Source: JASHVB01 sp963762885 (lineage in GTDB: Bacteria; Pseudomonadota; Alphaproteobacteria; Acetobacterales; Acetobacteraceae). Taken from it: a stretch of DNA of 64,000 bases. Below, one piece after another: positions 54,558 to 63,840 of the stretch. The number at the start of each line of letters is the position of its first letter. Within the stretch, counting starts at the first letter, position 1. Location: the NCBI GenBank assembly GCA_963762885.1, contig CAVXNH010000100.1, positions 209,631 to 273,630 of the forward strand, read 5' to 3'. Under the pieces are notes generated by a model. It made no database searches, was not told the origin of the DNA, and saw nothing but the letters and a program-made list of their open reading frames with translations. A program made the position numbers and the translations under genes.

Positions 54558-54635
54558 CGGGGCGTGGCGCAGCCTGGTCAGCGCGCCTGTTTTGGGTACA
54601 GGAGGTCGTGGGTTCGAATCCCGCCGCCCCGACCA
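54558..54635 (+). tRNA. tRNA-Pro (anticodon UGG)
   Basis: CGGGGCG pairs with CGCCCCG as the acceptor stem, with discriminator A and an encoded CCA (54633-54635). D-arm GCGCAGCCTGGTCAGCGCG, anticodon stem CCTGT/ACAGG with loop TTTGGGT (anticodon TGG), and T-arm GTGGGTTCGAATCCCGC are all complete. It lies between DUF192 and an NDUFS4-like gene in the same direction. Confidence 0.95.
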
Positions 54636-54656
54636 TTCGGAAACGGAGGCTTCATC

Positions 54657-54962
54657 ATGCGTGCCCGCATCTACCAGCCGCCCAAGAACGCGATGCAGTC
54701 GGGCCGGGCGGCGACGCATCAATGGGTGGTGGAGTTCGAGCCCAGCTCGCCGCGGCGTGCCGACCCGCTGATGGGCTGGATCGGCAGCGCCGATACCCAG
54801 GCGCAGGTGCGGCTGCACTTCGACACGCGCGATGAGGCGGTGGCCTACGCGCAGAAAAACGGCGTCCCCTACGACCTGGAGCTGCCACAGGAGCGGCGGG
54901 TGAAGCCGAAGGCTTACGCCGACAATTTCCGCTACGGCCGAATCGAGAACTGGACGCATTAG
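54657..54962 (+). CDS. ETC complex I subunit, NDUFS4-like
   Basis: 101 residues: MRARIYQPPKNAMQSGRAAT, WVVEFEPSSPRRADPLMGWI, VRLHFDTRDEAVAYAQKNGV and KAYADNFRYGRIENWTH, the complete NDUFS4/AQDQ domain. In alphaproteobacteria this accessory subunit binds the peripheral arm of NADH:ubiquinone oxidoreductase. A GGAGG ribosome site precedes ATG 54657. tRNA-Pro lies immediately upstream, a linkage seen repeatedly in this class. Confidence 0.93.
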   Translation: MRARIYQPPKNAMQSGRAATHQWVVEFEPSSPRRADPLMGWIGSADTQAQVRLHFDTRDEAVAYAQKNGVPYDLELPQERRVKPKAYADNFRYGRIENWTH

Positions 54963-55133
54963 AGCGCATGCACCCCGGCCGGAATCGCGAGCCTTACGTC
55001 ATCGCGGTCCACGGAACGGCCGGGATCCGCCTGTCGGAGCAACCGCCGGCAGCGGAATCCGTGAGCAAGTAACGACACGACTTCACCGTATCGGCCAGCC
55101 GCAACAGGCCGGCATCGCAGGGGAGAACAGTCC

Positions 55134-55772
55134 ATGCCGATGGATGTACCTGCCGGAACCGTCCTGATCGGCAACAACGCCTATATGTTTCCTAGCCCGG
55201 CCGGCGCGGGAGTGACGGACTGTTTCATCCTCGGTCACGGCGGCACGCCCCACGCGAAGGACTACCAATTCACTGTGCCCGCCGGCTGCACGGTCAATTT
55301 CTTAGGCGAAGCTACCAAGGCTTACGTGATGCCGGGCGGAGGCCCTGTCGAGGGGTTCAGGGTCATGTCCGGATCGAACGGCGGAGCAGCGCCCGCGATC
55401 GACGTCAGGAACAGGTTTGCCGCGGGGGCCGTCTGCCGGGATTACATTTTGGCCAAGGCGGTCGGCACTCACTACAAGGCAGCGCCGGCCGAAGGCACCT
55501 ATATCGCGATCAATGCGACGCTGAATGGACTGGTTGGCGCGCCGCATGCCGGCATGCAATGGTTGCCGCACTACGTAACGATCCGCAACCGCACCTCGAT
55601 CTTCCGTGACACCAACATCTGGCTGAGCAAGCTGATCGACCTCATTCGCGCGGCGAACCCGGCAATCGTCAATTTCTATTGCGCGCACTGTCGCATTTGG
55701 GTCCGGGGCGACGTTGAAACCAGAAGCCTGAAGAGCGTCGGCAGTCAGGGGGCCTCACGAGTCCAGGCCTAG
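55134..55772 (+). CDS. Hypothetical protein, possibly of the Stv adhesin/effector family
   Basis: 212 residues. Begins MPMDVPAGTVLIGNNAYMFP; then CFILGHGGTPHAKDYQFTVP, VCRDYILAKAVGTHY and a C-terminal YCAHCRIWV. The GHGG box, a beta-rich first half and the terminal Cys/His segment recall the putative Stv domain found in adhesins and polymorphic toxins, but the match is by eye and weak. GGGGAG lies before the start. Flanking DNA downstream is repeat-rich and there are no obvious partner genes. Confidence 0.5.
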   Translation: MPMDVPAGTVLIGNNAYMFPSPAGAGVTDCFILGHGGTPHAKDYQFTVPAGCTVNFLGEATKAYVMPGGGPVEGFRVMSGSNGGAAPAIDVRNRFAAGAVCRDYILAKAVGTHYKAAPAEGTYIAINATLNGLVGAPHAGMQWLPHYVTIRNRTSIFRDTNIWLSKLIDLIRAANPAIVNFYCAHCRIWVRGDVETRSLKSVGSQGASRVQA

Positions 55773-56143
55773 CGTTCCGACCCTGACGCCATGAGCCCAG
55801 CCTTCGGTGTCATTGCGAGCGACCGACCCACGAATGGTTCGCACGGACCACCCCAACCGTCATGGCCGGCCTTGTGCCGGCCATGACGGTTGGCGCCGCT
55901 GGTGCCGGTACGTCAAACTTCAAGGCGCCGGGTTTAATACCAACCCGCCGAACGATTCGACTCTCGACCGCTTCGCACGGACCGCCCTAACCGTCATGGC
56001 CGGCCTTGTGCCGGCCATCCACGCCTTGCCTTCGTGCACGCGACAAAAGGCGTGGATGGCCGGCACAAGGCCGGCCATGACGGTTAGGGACGGCCGTTGT
56101 CGTACGTCAATCGTTTTGCGGGCTGGTATAAGTCACCAAACGC
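55773..56143. repeat. Two palindromic repeats of the GGCCGGCC family
   Basis: 55857-55888 is a short hairpin (GTCATGGCCGGCCTTGTGCC then GGCCATGACGG). 55994-56085 is a full palindrome with CACGCCTTGCCTTCGTGCAC in the loop, almost the sequence found at 9345-9440. Flanks ATACCAACCCGCCGAACGAT (left) and GGGCTGGTATAAG (right) show it is the extended element. No gene. Confidence 0.75.
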
Positions 56144-57388
56144 CTACCCACCCACCTCACGCAGAATCGGCAGCAGGTATTCCGCGAACAGCGCTGGGTT
56201 CTCCGCGAACGGGAAGTGCCCGATACCCGCCATAGCCTGGAACCGCACACCAGCGATTTTCGCCGCCGTCGCCTGCGAGTGTTCGACCGTGCAGGAATAA
56301 TCGTATTCGCCGGTCAGCATGAACAACGGCACGCGGTTTGTGTCGATGCGATGCACCCGCTCGCGCGCGTCCCAGTCGCCGGAATAGAAAGCGATGTCGC
56401 CGAAGAACACCGCGGGCCCGCCCTGTGCGTAGTGCCAGGCGATCGCTTCGGTATACGCGGCGGGGCTTTGCGGTGCACACAACGCGCGGATCCACTCCGG
56501 CACGAAATACGCCTGGTTGACCTGTGGATGTGCCGCCCAATGGGTCTGCCGCCGCTCGATCTTCTCGCTGGCTTCGCACGCGACGATGGCGCTGAACGCT
56601 TCGGGGTGGCGCAGCGCCAGCTCAAGGCAGATTTCGCCCGACATCGATGCGCCCAGCACGATCGGCCGGTCCAGCTTCGCCGCCGCGATGAAGCCCATGA
56701 TGAGATCGACATAAAGTTCGGTGTTCAGCCGCCACGAACCGGGGATCGCGCCGTCCGGCGGAGGCGACTTGCCATGCCACGGCAGATCGAACGCCACCAG
56801 CCGATGCGAGGCCGTGATCGCAGGGTCCGCCATCAGCCCGTGGAACTGCCGCCCGTCCGCGCCCGCGGTGTGCAGACAGAGCAGGTCCCTGCCCTTTCCG
56901 GCCGTCTCATAATACACTGGATACGTGGTTCCCTGCGCGAGCACCGGCACATAGCTACCCGTGACAGCCGGCGTCGGGCGTTCTCCGGTGCGTGGCTGCA
57001 ACGACACCGGCGCCGGCGCCGCGTTCCCAAGCGCCAGCCACTTGCCCACCTCCAGCACACGGCGAGCGATATGGGCGTGCTGCATGAAGCACAGCAGGTC
57101 GCCGCCGATGCTAAACTCCGGCACGCGATACATCATGGCGAAGATGCCGTGATGATGGCGCGGCGGCACCGGGGCCAGAAACTTTGCCCACACCGGCGCT
57201 GGCGCCCGCAGCGTAAACCGAGGCGCGCCGTCGCCCGGCTGCACACGCCCCTCGTGCAACGCGAATACGCTGACGGCAGGGTCGCTTTGCACCGCGAAGC
57301 ATAGCGGCCACGGACCGGCCCAGGCGGCCAACACCGCATCTTCCGCGCAGGCCTGGCGCCACGGTGCGATATCCGGGAAGCCGGTCAT
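56144..57388 (-). CDS. Alpha/beta hydrolase with N-terminal SCP2-like domain
   Basis: 414 residues from ATG 57388, which overlaps the stop of the oxidoreductase gene (ATGA). The C-terminal 280 residues are an alpha/beta hydrolase: LLCLHTAGADGRQFHGL (oxyanion region), the nucleophile elbow GASMSGE, LTGEYDYSC with the acid and GIGHFPFAEN with the catalytic His. The first 110 residues (FALHEGRVQPGDGAPRFTLR, ...MMYRVPEFSIGGDLLCFMQH) resemble a small SCP2/sterol-carrier-like domain. Probably an ester or lactone hydrolase in a catabolic operon with the dehydrogenase upstream. Confidence 0.8.
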   Translation of the reverse strand: MTGFPDIAPWRQACAEDAVLAAWAGPWPLCFAVQSDPAVSVFALHEGRVQPGDGAPRFTLRAPAPVWAKFLAPVPPRHHHGIFAMMYRVPEFSIGGDLLCFMQHAHIARRVLEVGKWLALGNAAPAPVSLQPRTGERPTPAVTGSYVPVLAQGTTYPVYYETAGKGRDLLCLHTAGADGRQFHGLMADPAITASHRLVAFDLPWHGKSPPPDGAIPGSWRLNTELYVDLIMGFIAAAKLDRPIVLGASMSGEICLELALRHPEAFSAIVACEASEKIERRQTHWAAHPQVNQAYFVPEWIRALCAPQSPAAYTEAIAWHYAQGGPAVFFGDIAFYSGDWDARERVHRIDTNRVPLFMLTGEYDYSCTVEHSQATAAKIAGVRFQAMAGIGHFPFAENPALFAEYLLPILREVGG

Positions 57389-58278
57389 GCCGGGTCGATC
57401 ACTTGCAGCATGACGGGGTGGTATTCCTCGCCGTGGCCTTGCCGTTCCGCCTCGCGCAGCCGCTGCATCGTGAGTTGCGCGCCGGGCACGGCAACCCCGG
57501 CCGCGTCGGCCATCTCCAGCGCGTAGGACAGATCCTTCATCGCGTAGCGGGTCGAGAACGCGCGTTCCGGAAATACCCGAGGCAGCATCGACTTCATGCC
57601 GTGATTTCGTAGCGCAAACGAATCGCCCGAACCCAAGGCGATCGCCGGCAACAGCACCTCGGCCGGCACGCCGTTGCGGCGGCCGAGCGCGATCGCTTCC
57701 GCCAGCGCAGCGGTATTTTGAAACACCAGCATGTTGTTGAGGATCTTCACAACCTGGCCGCAGCCGACCGGCCCGCAATGTGTCACGTCGCTACCCATCG
57801 TCTCCAGGACCGGCCGCACATGCGCAAACATGATGCCCGTCGCACCGACCATGATCGATAGCTTGCCGCTCGCCGCGGCCTCCCGCGTGCGTGCCACCGG
57901 TGCGTCGGCGAACCCGATGCCGTGCGCCGTGAGTTGTTCGCCGATCGCCCGCGTCAGCGCCACCGGCGACGTGCTGGTATCGACGATGCATTGGCCATGC
58001 GACAGATGCGGCTCCAGCGCGCCGATCACGGCCTGCACCGCCTTGCCGTCGGGCAGCGAAAACAGGATGAGGTCGCATTGCTGGGCGAGCTGTTCGAGCG
58101 TAGCCGCGGTGACGCCGAATTCCGCCAGCCGCGCCAGCGGTTCGCTGCGCAGGTCGTGCGCCAGCACCGTGCGTCCGGAGCGGCGGGCGAGATGGCCGCA
58201 CATCGGCTCACCCATCACGCCGAGGCCGACGAACCCGATGGTGGCGATTGGCCGCAATTCAGTGTGTGTGGTGGACAT
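57385..58278 (-). CDS. NAD(P)-dependent oxidoreductase, 3-hydroxyisobutyrate dehydrogenase family
   Basis: 297 residues from ATG 58278. Rossmann loop GFVGLGVMGEPMCGHLARRS near residue 15, DAPVARTREAAASGKLSIMV (substrate-binding GG-type motif, here partly altered), and the catalytic-lysine region GQVVKILNNMLVFQN. Oxidises beta-hydroxyacids such as tartronate semialdehyde or 3-hydroxyisobutyrate. It is first in a two-gene operon with the hydrolase and is divergent from an enolase-superfamily dehydratase, pointing to sugar-acid breakdown. Confidence 0.88.
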   Translation of the reverse strand: MSTTHTELRPIATIGFVGLGVMGEPMCGHLARRSGRTVLAHDLRSEPLARLAEFGVTAATLEQLAQQCDLILFSLPDGKAVQAVIGALEPHLSHGQCIVDTSTSPVALTRAIGEQLTAHGIGFADAPVARTREAAASGKLSIMVGATGIMFAHVRPVLETMGSDVTHCGPVGCGQVVKILNNMLVFQNTAALAEAIALGRRNGVPAEVLLPAIALGSGDSFALRNHGMKSMLPRVFPERAFSTRYAMKDLSYALEMADAAGVAVPGAQLTMQRLREAERQGHGEEYHPVMLQVIDPA

Positions 58279-58602
58279 AGTGACGCTGCACCCTCCTGGC
58301 CGAGCCGGGAGTCTTCGGCATACCGGTTTTGCTGTCAAAGTTGGTGGGGCGACACTGCCCCCTGTGTCATGACCGGGCTTGGCCCGGTCACCCACGTCTT
58401 TCATTCGAGCCACACAACAAAGTCGTCGGTGGCCGGCCCAACGGGTCAAGCCCGGTGGCATGCTTCGCTGGCCATGACACGAGACGTTTTGGCGCGACTG
58501 ATTGAAGCACTTACTTCGCTGCAGAGCCTTACCTGCCGACTGCTTGCTTAACTTGCCGATCGCACTGACCCACCCTACCGTCTCCCGCAAAGGAGACGCC
58601 CC
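58279..58602. repeat. Divergent promoter region with palindromic repeat
   Basis: 58366-58485 contains TGTCATGACCGGGCTTGGCC and a partial inverse (CAACGGGTCAAGCCCGG, then GGCCATGACACG), an interrupted GGCCGGG-type palindrome. The remainder should hold promoters for the divergent genes; AAAGGAGACG at 58589-58598 is the ribosome site of the enolase-superfamily gene. Confidence 0.55.
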
Positions 58603-59760
58603 ATGAAGATCACCAAAGTCGAACCGCTATTGCTCGACCGCTTCCTCTATGTCCGTGTCAGCACCGACGCCGGCATCACCGGTCTGGGCGAGTCCGGCAC
58701 CTGGGGCCAACTCGAGGCCTCCGCCGCATCGATCGCCAAATACGGCGAGTATCTGGTTGGCAAGGACCCCTTCCCGATAGAGCACCACTGGAACGTCATG
58801 CTGCGCGCCAACCATTTCACCGGCGGCGCGATCACCGGCGCGGTCTCCGCACTCGACATCGCGCTGTGGGACATCAAGGGCAAGGCCTTCGGCGTGCCGG
58901 TCTACGAGTTGCTCGGCGGCCGCATGCGGCACAAGGCGCGGCTTTACGGCCACGTAAAGGGCCGCACCATCGACACGTTGCTGGCCGAGGCCGTGCGCCT
59001 CAAGGAAGCCGGCTTCACCGCCCTCGGCCACCTCAATCCCCTGCTCGATGAGGGCGAGTCGACACCGTACTATAAGTCCCACGCCGCGAAGATCGAAGAA
59101 GCCATCGACAACGTTCGCCGCCTGCGTGAGGCGGTCGGCCCCAAGGTCGATCTCTGCATCGAGATCCATCGCCGCCTGACGCCGCCGGAAGCCATCGCGC
59201 TCGGCCGTGGTATCGAGAAGTACACGCCGATGTTTTTCGAAGACCCGCTGCGCCCGAACAGCTTCGACGCCATGGCAGACGTCGCCCGGCACATCGACAT
59301 CCCGATCGCCACCGGCGAGCGCTTCACCAGCCTCTACCAATTCCAGACCCTGCTGACGCGCAACGCGGTGCAATACCTGCGCCCCGACGTGTGCCTGTGC
59401 GGCGGCATCACCGGAGCGAAGAAGATCGCCGCGCTTGCCGAGGCCCACGACGCCTGGATTGTCCCGCACAATCCGCTATCGCCGGTGTCCACCGCGGCGT
59501 GCCTGCAAATCGCAGCCTGCATTCCGAACTTCGCCATCCAGGAGTATCCGTCGCGCACCCCGGAACTCGACGGCAGCGAGGCCTTGCTCGGCGCCGACCT
59601 CGCCAGCGGATTGTCTGAGCAGAAGGGCGGGTTCATCGAGATTCCGGGAGGTCCGGGGATCGGTGTGGAACTGGTGGAAGATGTGGAACGCAAATTCCCT
59701 TATCGTCCGCGCCCGATCCGCATGCGGCCGCACGAGGATGGTTCCGTCGTGGATATGTAG
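58603..59760 (+). CDS. Mandelate racemase/muconate lactonizing enzyme family dehydratase
   Basis: 385 residues. Start MKITKVEPLLLDRFLYVRVS is the usual capping domain. Metal ligands: Glu in LCIEIHRRL (about 187), Glu in MFFEDPLRP (about 213) and Glu in IATGERFTS (about 239). The general acid/base region is IVPHNPLSPVS, and the C-terminal EIPGGPGIGVEL is typical of the galactonate/mannonate-type dehydratase branch. Probably dehydrates a sugar acid to a 2-keto-3-deoxy acid; a DHDPS-family aldolase at 8135 could act downstream but is not linked. Substrate not readable. Confidence 0.9.
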   Translation: MKITKVEPLLLDRFLYVRVSTDAGITGLGESGTWGQLEASAASIAKYGEYLVGKDPFPIEHHWNVMLRANHFTGGAITGAVSALDIALWDIKGKAFGVPVYELLGGRMRHKARLYGHVKGRTIDTLLAEAVRLKEAGFTALGHLNPLLDEGESTPYYKSHAAKIEEAIDNVRRLREAVGPKVDLCIEIHRRLTPPEAIALGRGIEKYTPMFFEDPLRPNSFDAMADVARHIDIPIATGERFTSLYQFQTLLTRNAVQYLRPDVCLCGGITGAKKIAALAEAHDAWIVPHNPLSPVSTAACLQIAACIPNFAIQEYPSRTPELDGSEALLGADLASGLSEQKGGFIEIPGGPGIGVELVEDVERKFPYRPRPIRMRPHEDGSVVDM

Positions 59761-59956
59761 TCAGCGCAACGCGCTTTGATGAAGCACATAACATCCAGGA
59801 TGAAATACGAATTGCGCGTTGAATGGCGCAACCGTTGCTAACTCGACATCTCACGGGACGAAAGGTAGAAGAACCGACTCGGCGAACTTGATGTCGCCAT
59901 CGGGATGGTGCGCCGACGATCCCCGTCGTCCGGGCAGCAGCGCAAGGAACAAGGCT

Positions 59957-62900
59957 ATGGCGGACGACCTGTTTCTCCTCCAGTACGGCGCCTGGGACGA
60001 TCCGAACTGGGAGGACACAACGCCTCCCCCTCCCGGTTCACTCGTCGCGGCGGATTACGGCGGCGGCCTCAACGACCTCAACATCGGCACAGGCATCGGC
60101 GGGGTGATGACCGGAGACGGCGCGGCCGACACCCTCCAGGTCGCCGAGCCATACCCCGGATTCGGAACGATCGAATTCGATGGAACCGTCTCGGCCGACT
60201 TCTTCGAGCTGTCGGCCTCCAGCACTATGGATACTGGTCCCGGGCTCATAATCGACGGCGGCGATCTCGTTACCTCCGGCACGCTGATTGTTGGCGCGGG
60301 CGCGACGCTGGAAGTCAGCGGCGGCGGCGCCATCGACAGCAGCGGCACTGTTCAGGTTTTCGGCGCGATCGACGTGAACGGCGGCAGCATCACCGCCGAT
60401 CAGCTGTACATCCAGGGCACGTTGGATCTCATCAGCGGCAGTGGCACGATTGCCACGCTCGTGGTCGGATCCTTTACGGGCACGGGCGGCCTGGGCGGCA
60501 TCGGCGAGTTGGAGATCGCCGCCGGCAACACGATCACCGTTTCCGTTGGGCTGGCGGTGGCCAATGAGCAGGGCACCGGCATCGTCGCCATCAATGGCGG
60601 CGTTCTCATCGTCAACGGCGCGGCCGATGTGGGCGAGGCGGGCGAGGCGAAGAACCCAGGCATCGGCAGCCTGACCATCACCGCCGGCGGCTCGATGAGC
60701 GTCTCCGACACGCTGGATATTGGCGTCTCGGCCGACGGCATCGGCACCGTCGCAGTCTCCGGGGACGACTTCTACAGCATCACTGGGTGGCCTGGTGGTC
60801 GGCGACGCCAGTATCGGCACGCTGACAATGGCCTCGGGCGCCCAGGTGACGACGTCCGACGATGTGGTGATCGGCGCCACTTTGGGCGGGACCGGCCTGG
60901 TCACGGTGAACGACGACGACACGCTGCTGCACGACGGAGGCGGGCTGACCGTGGGCGCCGGCGGGTCCGGCGAAATCGACATCAACCAGGGCTCAGTCGA
61001 GGTCTTCGCCGGCACCATCACCCTGGGCGAATCCGCCAGCGCGTCCGGCACGCTCACCCTGGCGAATTCATCGCTCGACCTTAGCGGCAGTCTGCTCATC
61101 GGCGAGGCCGGGTCCGGATCGCTCTCGGTGGGCAGCGACGGCACCCTGCAAGCCCAGGACATCACGCTGGGCCAGTCGACGAACGGCGGCGGCAACCTGA
61201 CGATCGCTGGCGACGGTGCGTCGGTGCAGAGCAGTCGGCCTGACGGTCGGCGCCGGCGGCAGCGGCGTGCTGGCAGTCAGCGCGCAAGGCTCGCTGGACA
61301 CCACCGGCGCGGCGATATTGGGAAGCGAGGCGCTGCCGCTGGTGCAGCAGCAGGCATCGGTCGTTGGTGGGGCGCAATGGGCAGTCGGCAGCGGCCTGAC
61401 CATCGGCGAGGCCGGCAATGCAAGCATGACGATCGGCAGCGGCGGCGAGGTTGAGTGCCGGCTCCGTCGTGCTCGGCAATCAGGGCGGCGCCTCCGGCAC
61501 CGTCACGGTCGGCGGCACGGTCGGCGTCGCTGGGGGTGGGTCGGCAGCGTCGTCGTTGCTGTTCGGCGGCGAACTGATTGTCGGCAACGCCGGCACGGCC
61601 GCACTGAGTATCAATCAGGGCGGCGTTGTAGGGCTGTTGGGCACGCTCTCCGGCACGATCGAGATCGGCGCGGGAAGCAGTGGCGTCGGCAGCATCAGCG
61701 TCAACGACGGAACCGTGTCTGCCGCCAGCCTGATCGTCGCCAAAAGCGGCAGCGGCACGATCAGCGTCAGCTCCGGCGGTATCGTCATGGCCGGATCGGT
61801 GCAAGTGGGCAGTAGCGGGACGATCTCGCTTGCCGGTGGTTTGCTCGATCCTGTTGCGGCGATGACCCTGGCCGCGGGCGGCACGGTCGCCGGATTCGGC
61901 ACTTTGCAGGCCAGCGTCGTCGATGGCGGCGTGGTCGATGCATCGGGCGGAACGCTCGACATCACCGGCAGTGTCTCCGGCGATGGTTCGCTGCGCTTGG
62001 GCGCCGGGAGCACCCTGCGGCTCGATGCTGCGATCGGCACCACACCGACCGTCGCCTTCACCTCCGGCACCGCAGCCCTGGTTCTGGGGAGTCCGAGCCT
62101 GAACGCGAGCCTGTTTTCGGCGATGACCGGTGTCGCGGCCGGAGATCAGATCGAATTCGGCAACGGCGCGACCATTACCTCGGTTTCCTATACGCCGGTG
62201 ACCGGCGGCCAGAACGTCGTACTTGACGTGATTCAGGATTTGAACGGCCGGTACTATCACGCTGAACGACGTCCAGTTCACCGGCGGCGCCGACCAATTC
62301 GACTTTACCAATCCAGGTTCCGGGGACGCCACGCTTCAGGCAACGCATTGTTTCTGTGCCGGCACGGGTATCGCCACGCCAGGTGGCGAAGCGCCGGTAC
62401 AGCAACTCGCTGTCGGCGACGTTGTGCTGACGCAACGTGGCGCGGCGCGCCGGATCGTCTGGATCGGGATCGGCAGGGTCCTTGCCACGCGCGGACAACG
62501 CAGTGCGGCAACCCCGGTGATCGTCCGCAAAGGCGCACTCGCCGAGAACGTGCCGCATCGCGATCTACGGGTGACCAAGGGCCATGCGTTCCATATCGAT
62601 GGCGTTCTGATACCGGTGGAGTTCCTGGTCAACCATCGTTCCATCCTTTGGGACGATCGCGCCCAGGAGGTCGCGCTTTATCATATCGAGCTCGGCAGTC
62701 ACGACGTGTTGCTGGCCAACGGCGCGCCCGCGGAAAGCTACCGCGACGACGGTAATCGCTGGCTGTTTCAGAACGCGAATTCAGGCTGGAACCTGCCCCC
62801 GCAAACGCCCTGTGCACCGGTGCTGACCGGGGTCCGATCGTGGATGCCGTGTGGCGGCGATTGCTCGATCGGACTGGCCCACGCAGCAGCCTGCCACTCA

Positions 62901-63315
62901 CCGGCGATGCAGATCTGCATCTGATGGTGGACGGACGACGGATCGATGCGATCGAGCAGCGTGACGATTTACACACATTTCCCCTGCGTCGCCCGCGCGT
63001 GTCGTGCGGATCCGTTCGCTCGCCGCGGTGCCGCAGGAATTGGGCATTCTGCGCGATAACCGGCCGCTTGGCGTCGCCCTGCGACGGATCGAACTGACGC
63101 GGCCCGGTTGGCAGCGCGCGCTCGAATCGGATGCTGCATCGCTGATCGACGGCTATCACACGTTCGAACCGGACAATGGTATCCGTTGGACCAATGGTGA
63201 TGCGGCGGTACCCGCCGAGCTGTTTGCCGATTTGAATGGTCCGTGCACACTCTCGCTGCACCTCGGTGGCGCAACCCGATATCTCGATGAGGGCAGGCCA
63301 GTGAAGGCGGCCTGA
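59957..63315 (+). CDS. Hint-domain protein with beta-solenoid repeats, at least six frameshifts
   Basis: About 1119 residues when reconstructed from three frames; the open segments change frame near 60769, 61233, 61455, 62253, 62830 and 63000. MADDLFLLQYGAWDDPNWED at ATG 59957 lacks a signal peptide. Residues up to about 760 are Gly/Ser/Ala-rich repeats of about 20 (GTLTLANSSLDLSGSLLIGE, SLIVAKSGSGTISVSSGG) that fit a beta-solenoid of the autotransporter/adhesin kind. The Hint domain starts CFCAGTGIATPGGEAPVQQL, continues VGDVVLTQRG and has the HAFHIDGVLIPVEFLVN block, then SLPLTGDADLHLMVDG and PVKAA at the end. Hint domains of this type self-process. Unusual break density means either local assembly error or a pseudogene. 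Confidence 0.7.
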
Positions 63316-63452
63316 CACCGCATGACTGTCGCGACACCATCGCCGTCAGCCGCTTGCGCACCGGATCGCCCTGGGTGATACACACAAACAACCAGTGAAG
63401 CAGGTGACTGCTTCATTTCCGACCATGGTTTCTGTCGTTGAAGGACCCTGCA

Positions 63453-63840
63453 ATGCGCCGCTACTTCATCATGCTCGCTGCCGTGCTCGTCAGTATCATG
63501 CTGGGGGCGCCCGTCCGGGCAGCCGATGTCGCACCGTACGACCAGAATGCCTTCGTCGCGGCGGAAGCCGCCGGAAAGCCGATCCTCGTCGCGATCCATG
63601 CCAGTTGGTGCCCGGTCTGCGCCAAGCAGCGGCCGATCCTGAGCCAACTCGAGCAGCAACCGGAATTCAAGGACCTCGTGGTGTTCATGGTGGATTTCGA
63701 CAGCCAGAAGAACGTCGTTGCAGCGATGGGAGCCGACAAGCAAAGCACGCTCGATCGTGTTTCACGGCAACGTCGAGAAAGGCCGCTCGGTCGGGGACAC
63801 CGATGCTGCCAGGATCGAGGCGTCGTGGCGAAGTCCATGA
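63453..63840 (+). CDS. Thioredoxin-family protein, one frameshift
   Basis: From ATG 63453 (AAGGA upstream): signal peptide MRRYFIMLAAVLVSIMLG, then AFVAAEAAGKPILVAIHASW and the redox motif CPVC. After DKQSTL an extra base near 63752-63754 shifts the frame; removing it gives IVFHGNVEKGRSVGDTDAAR and a stop at 63838-63840. About 128 residues. A periplasmic thiol-disulfide protein likely reduced by the CcdA/DsbD-like membrane protein encoded next. Confidence 0.78.
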
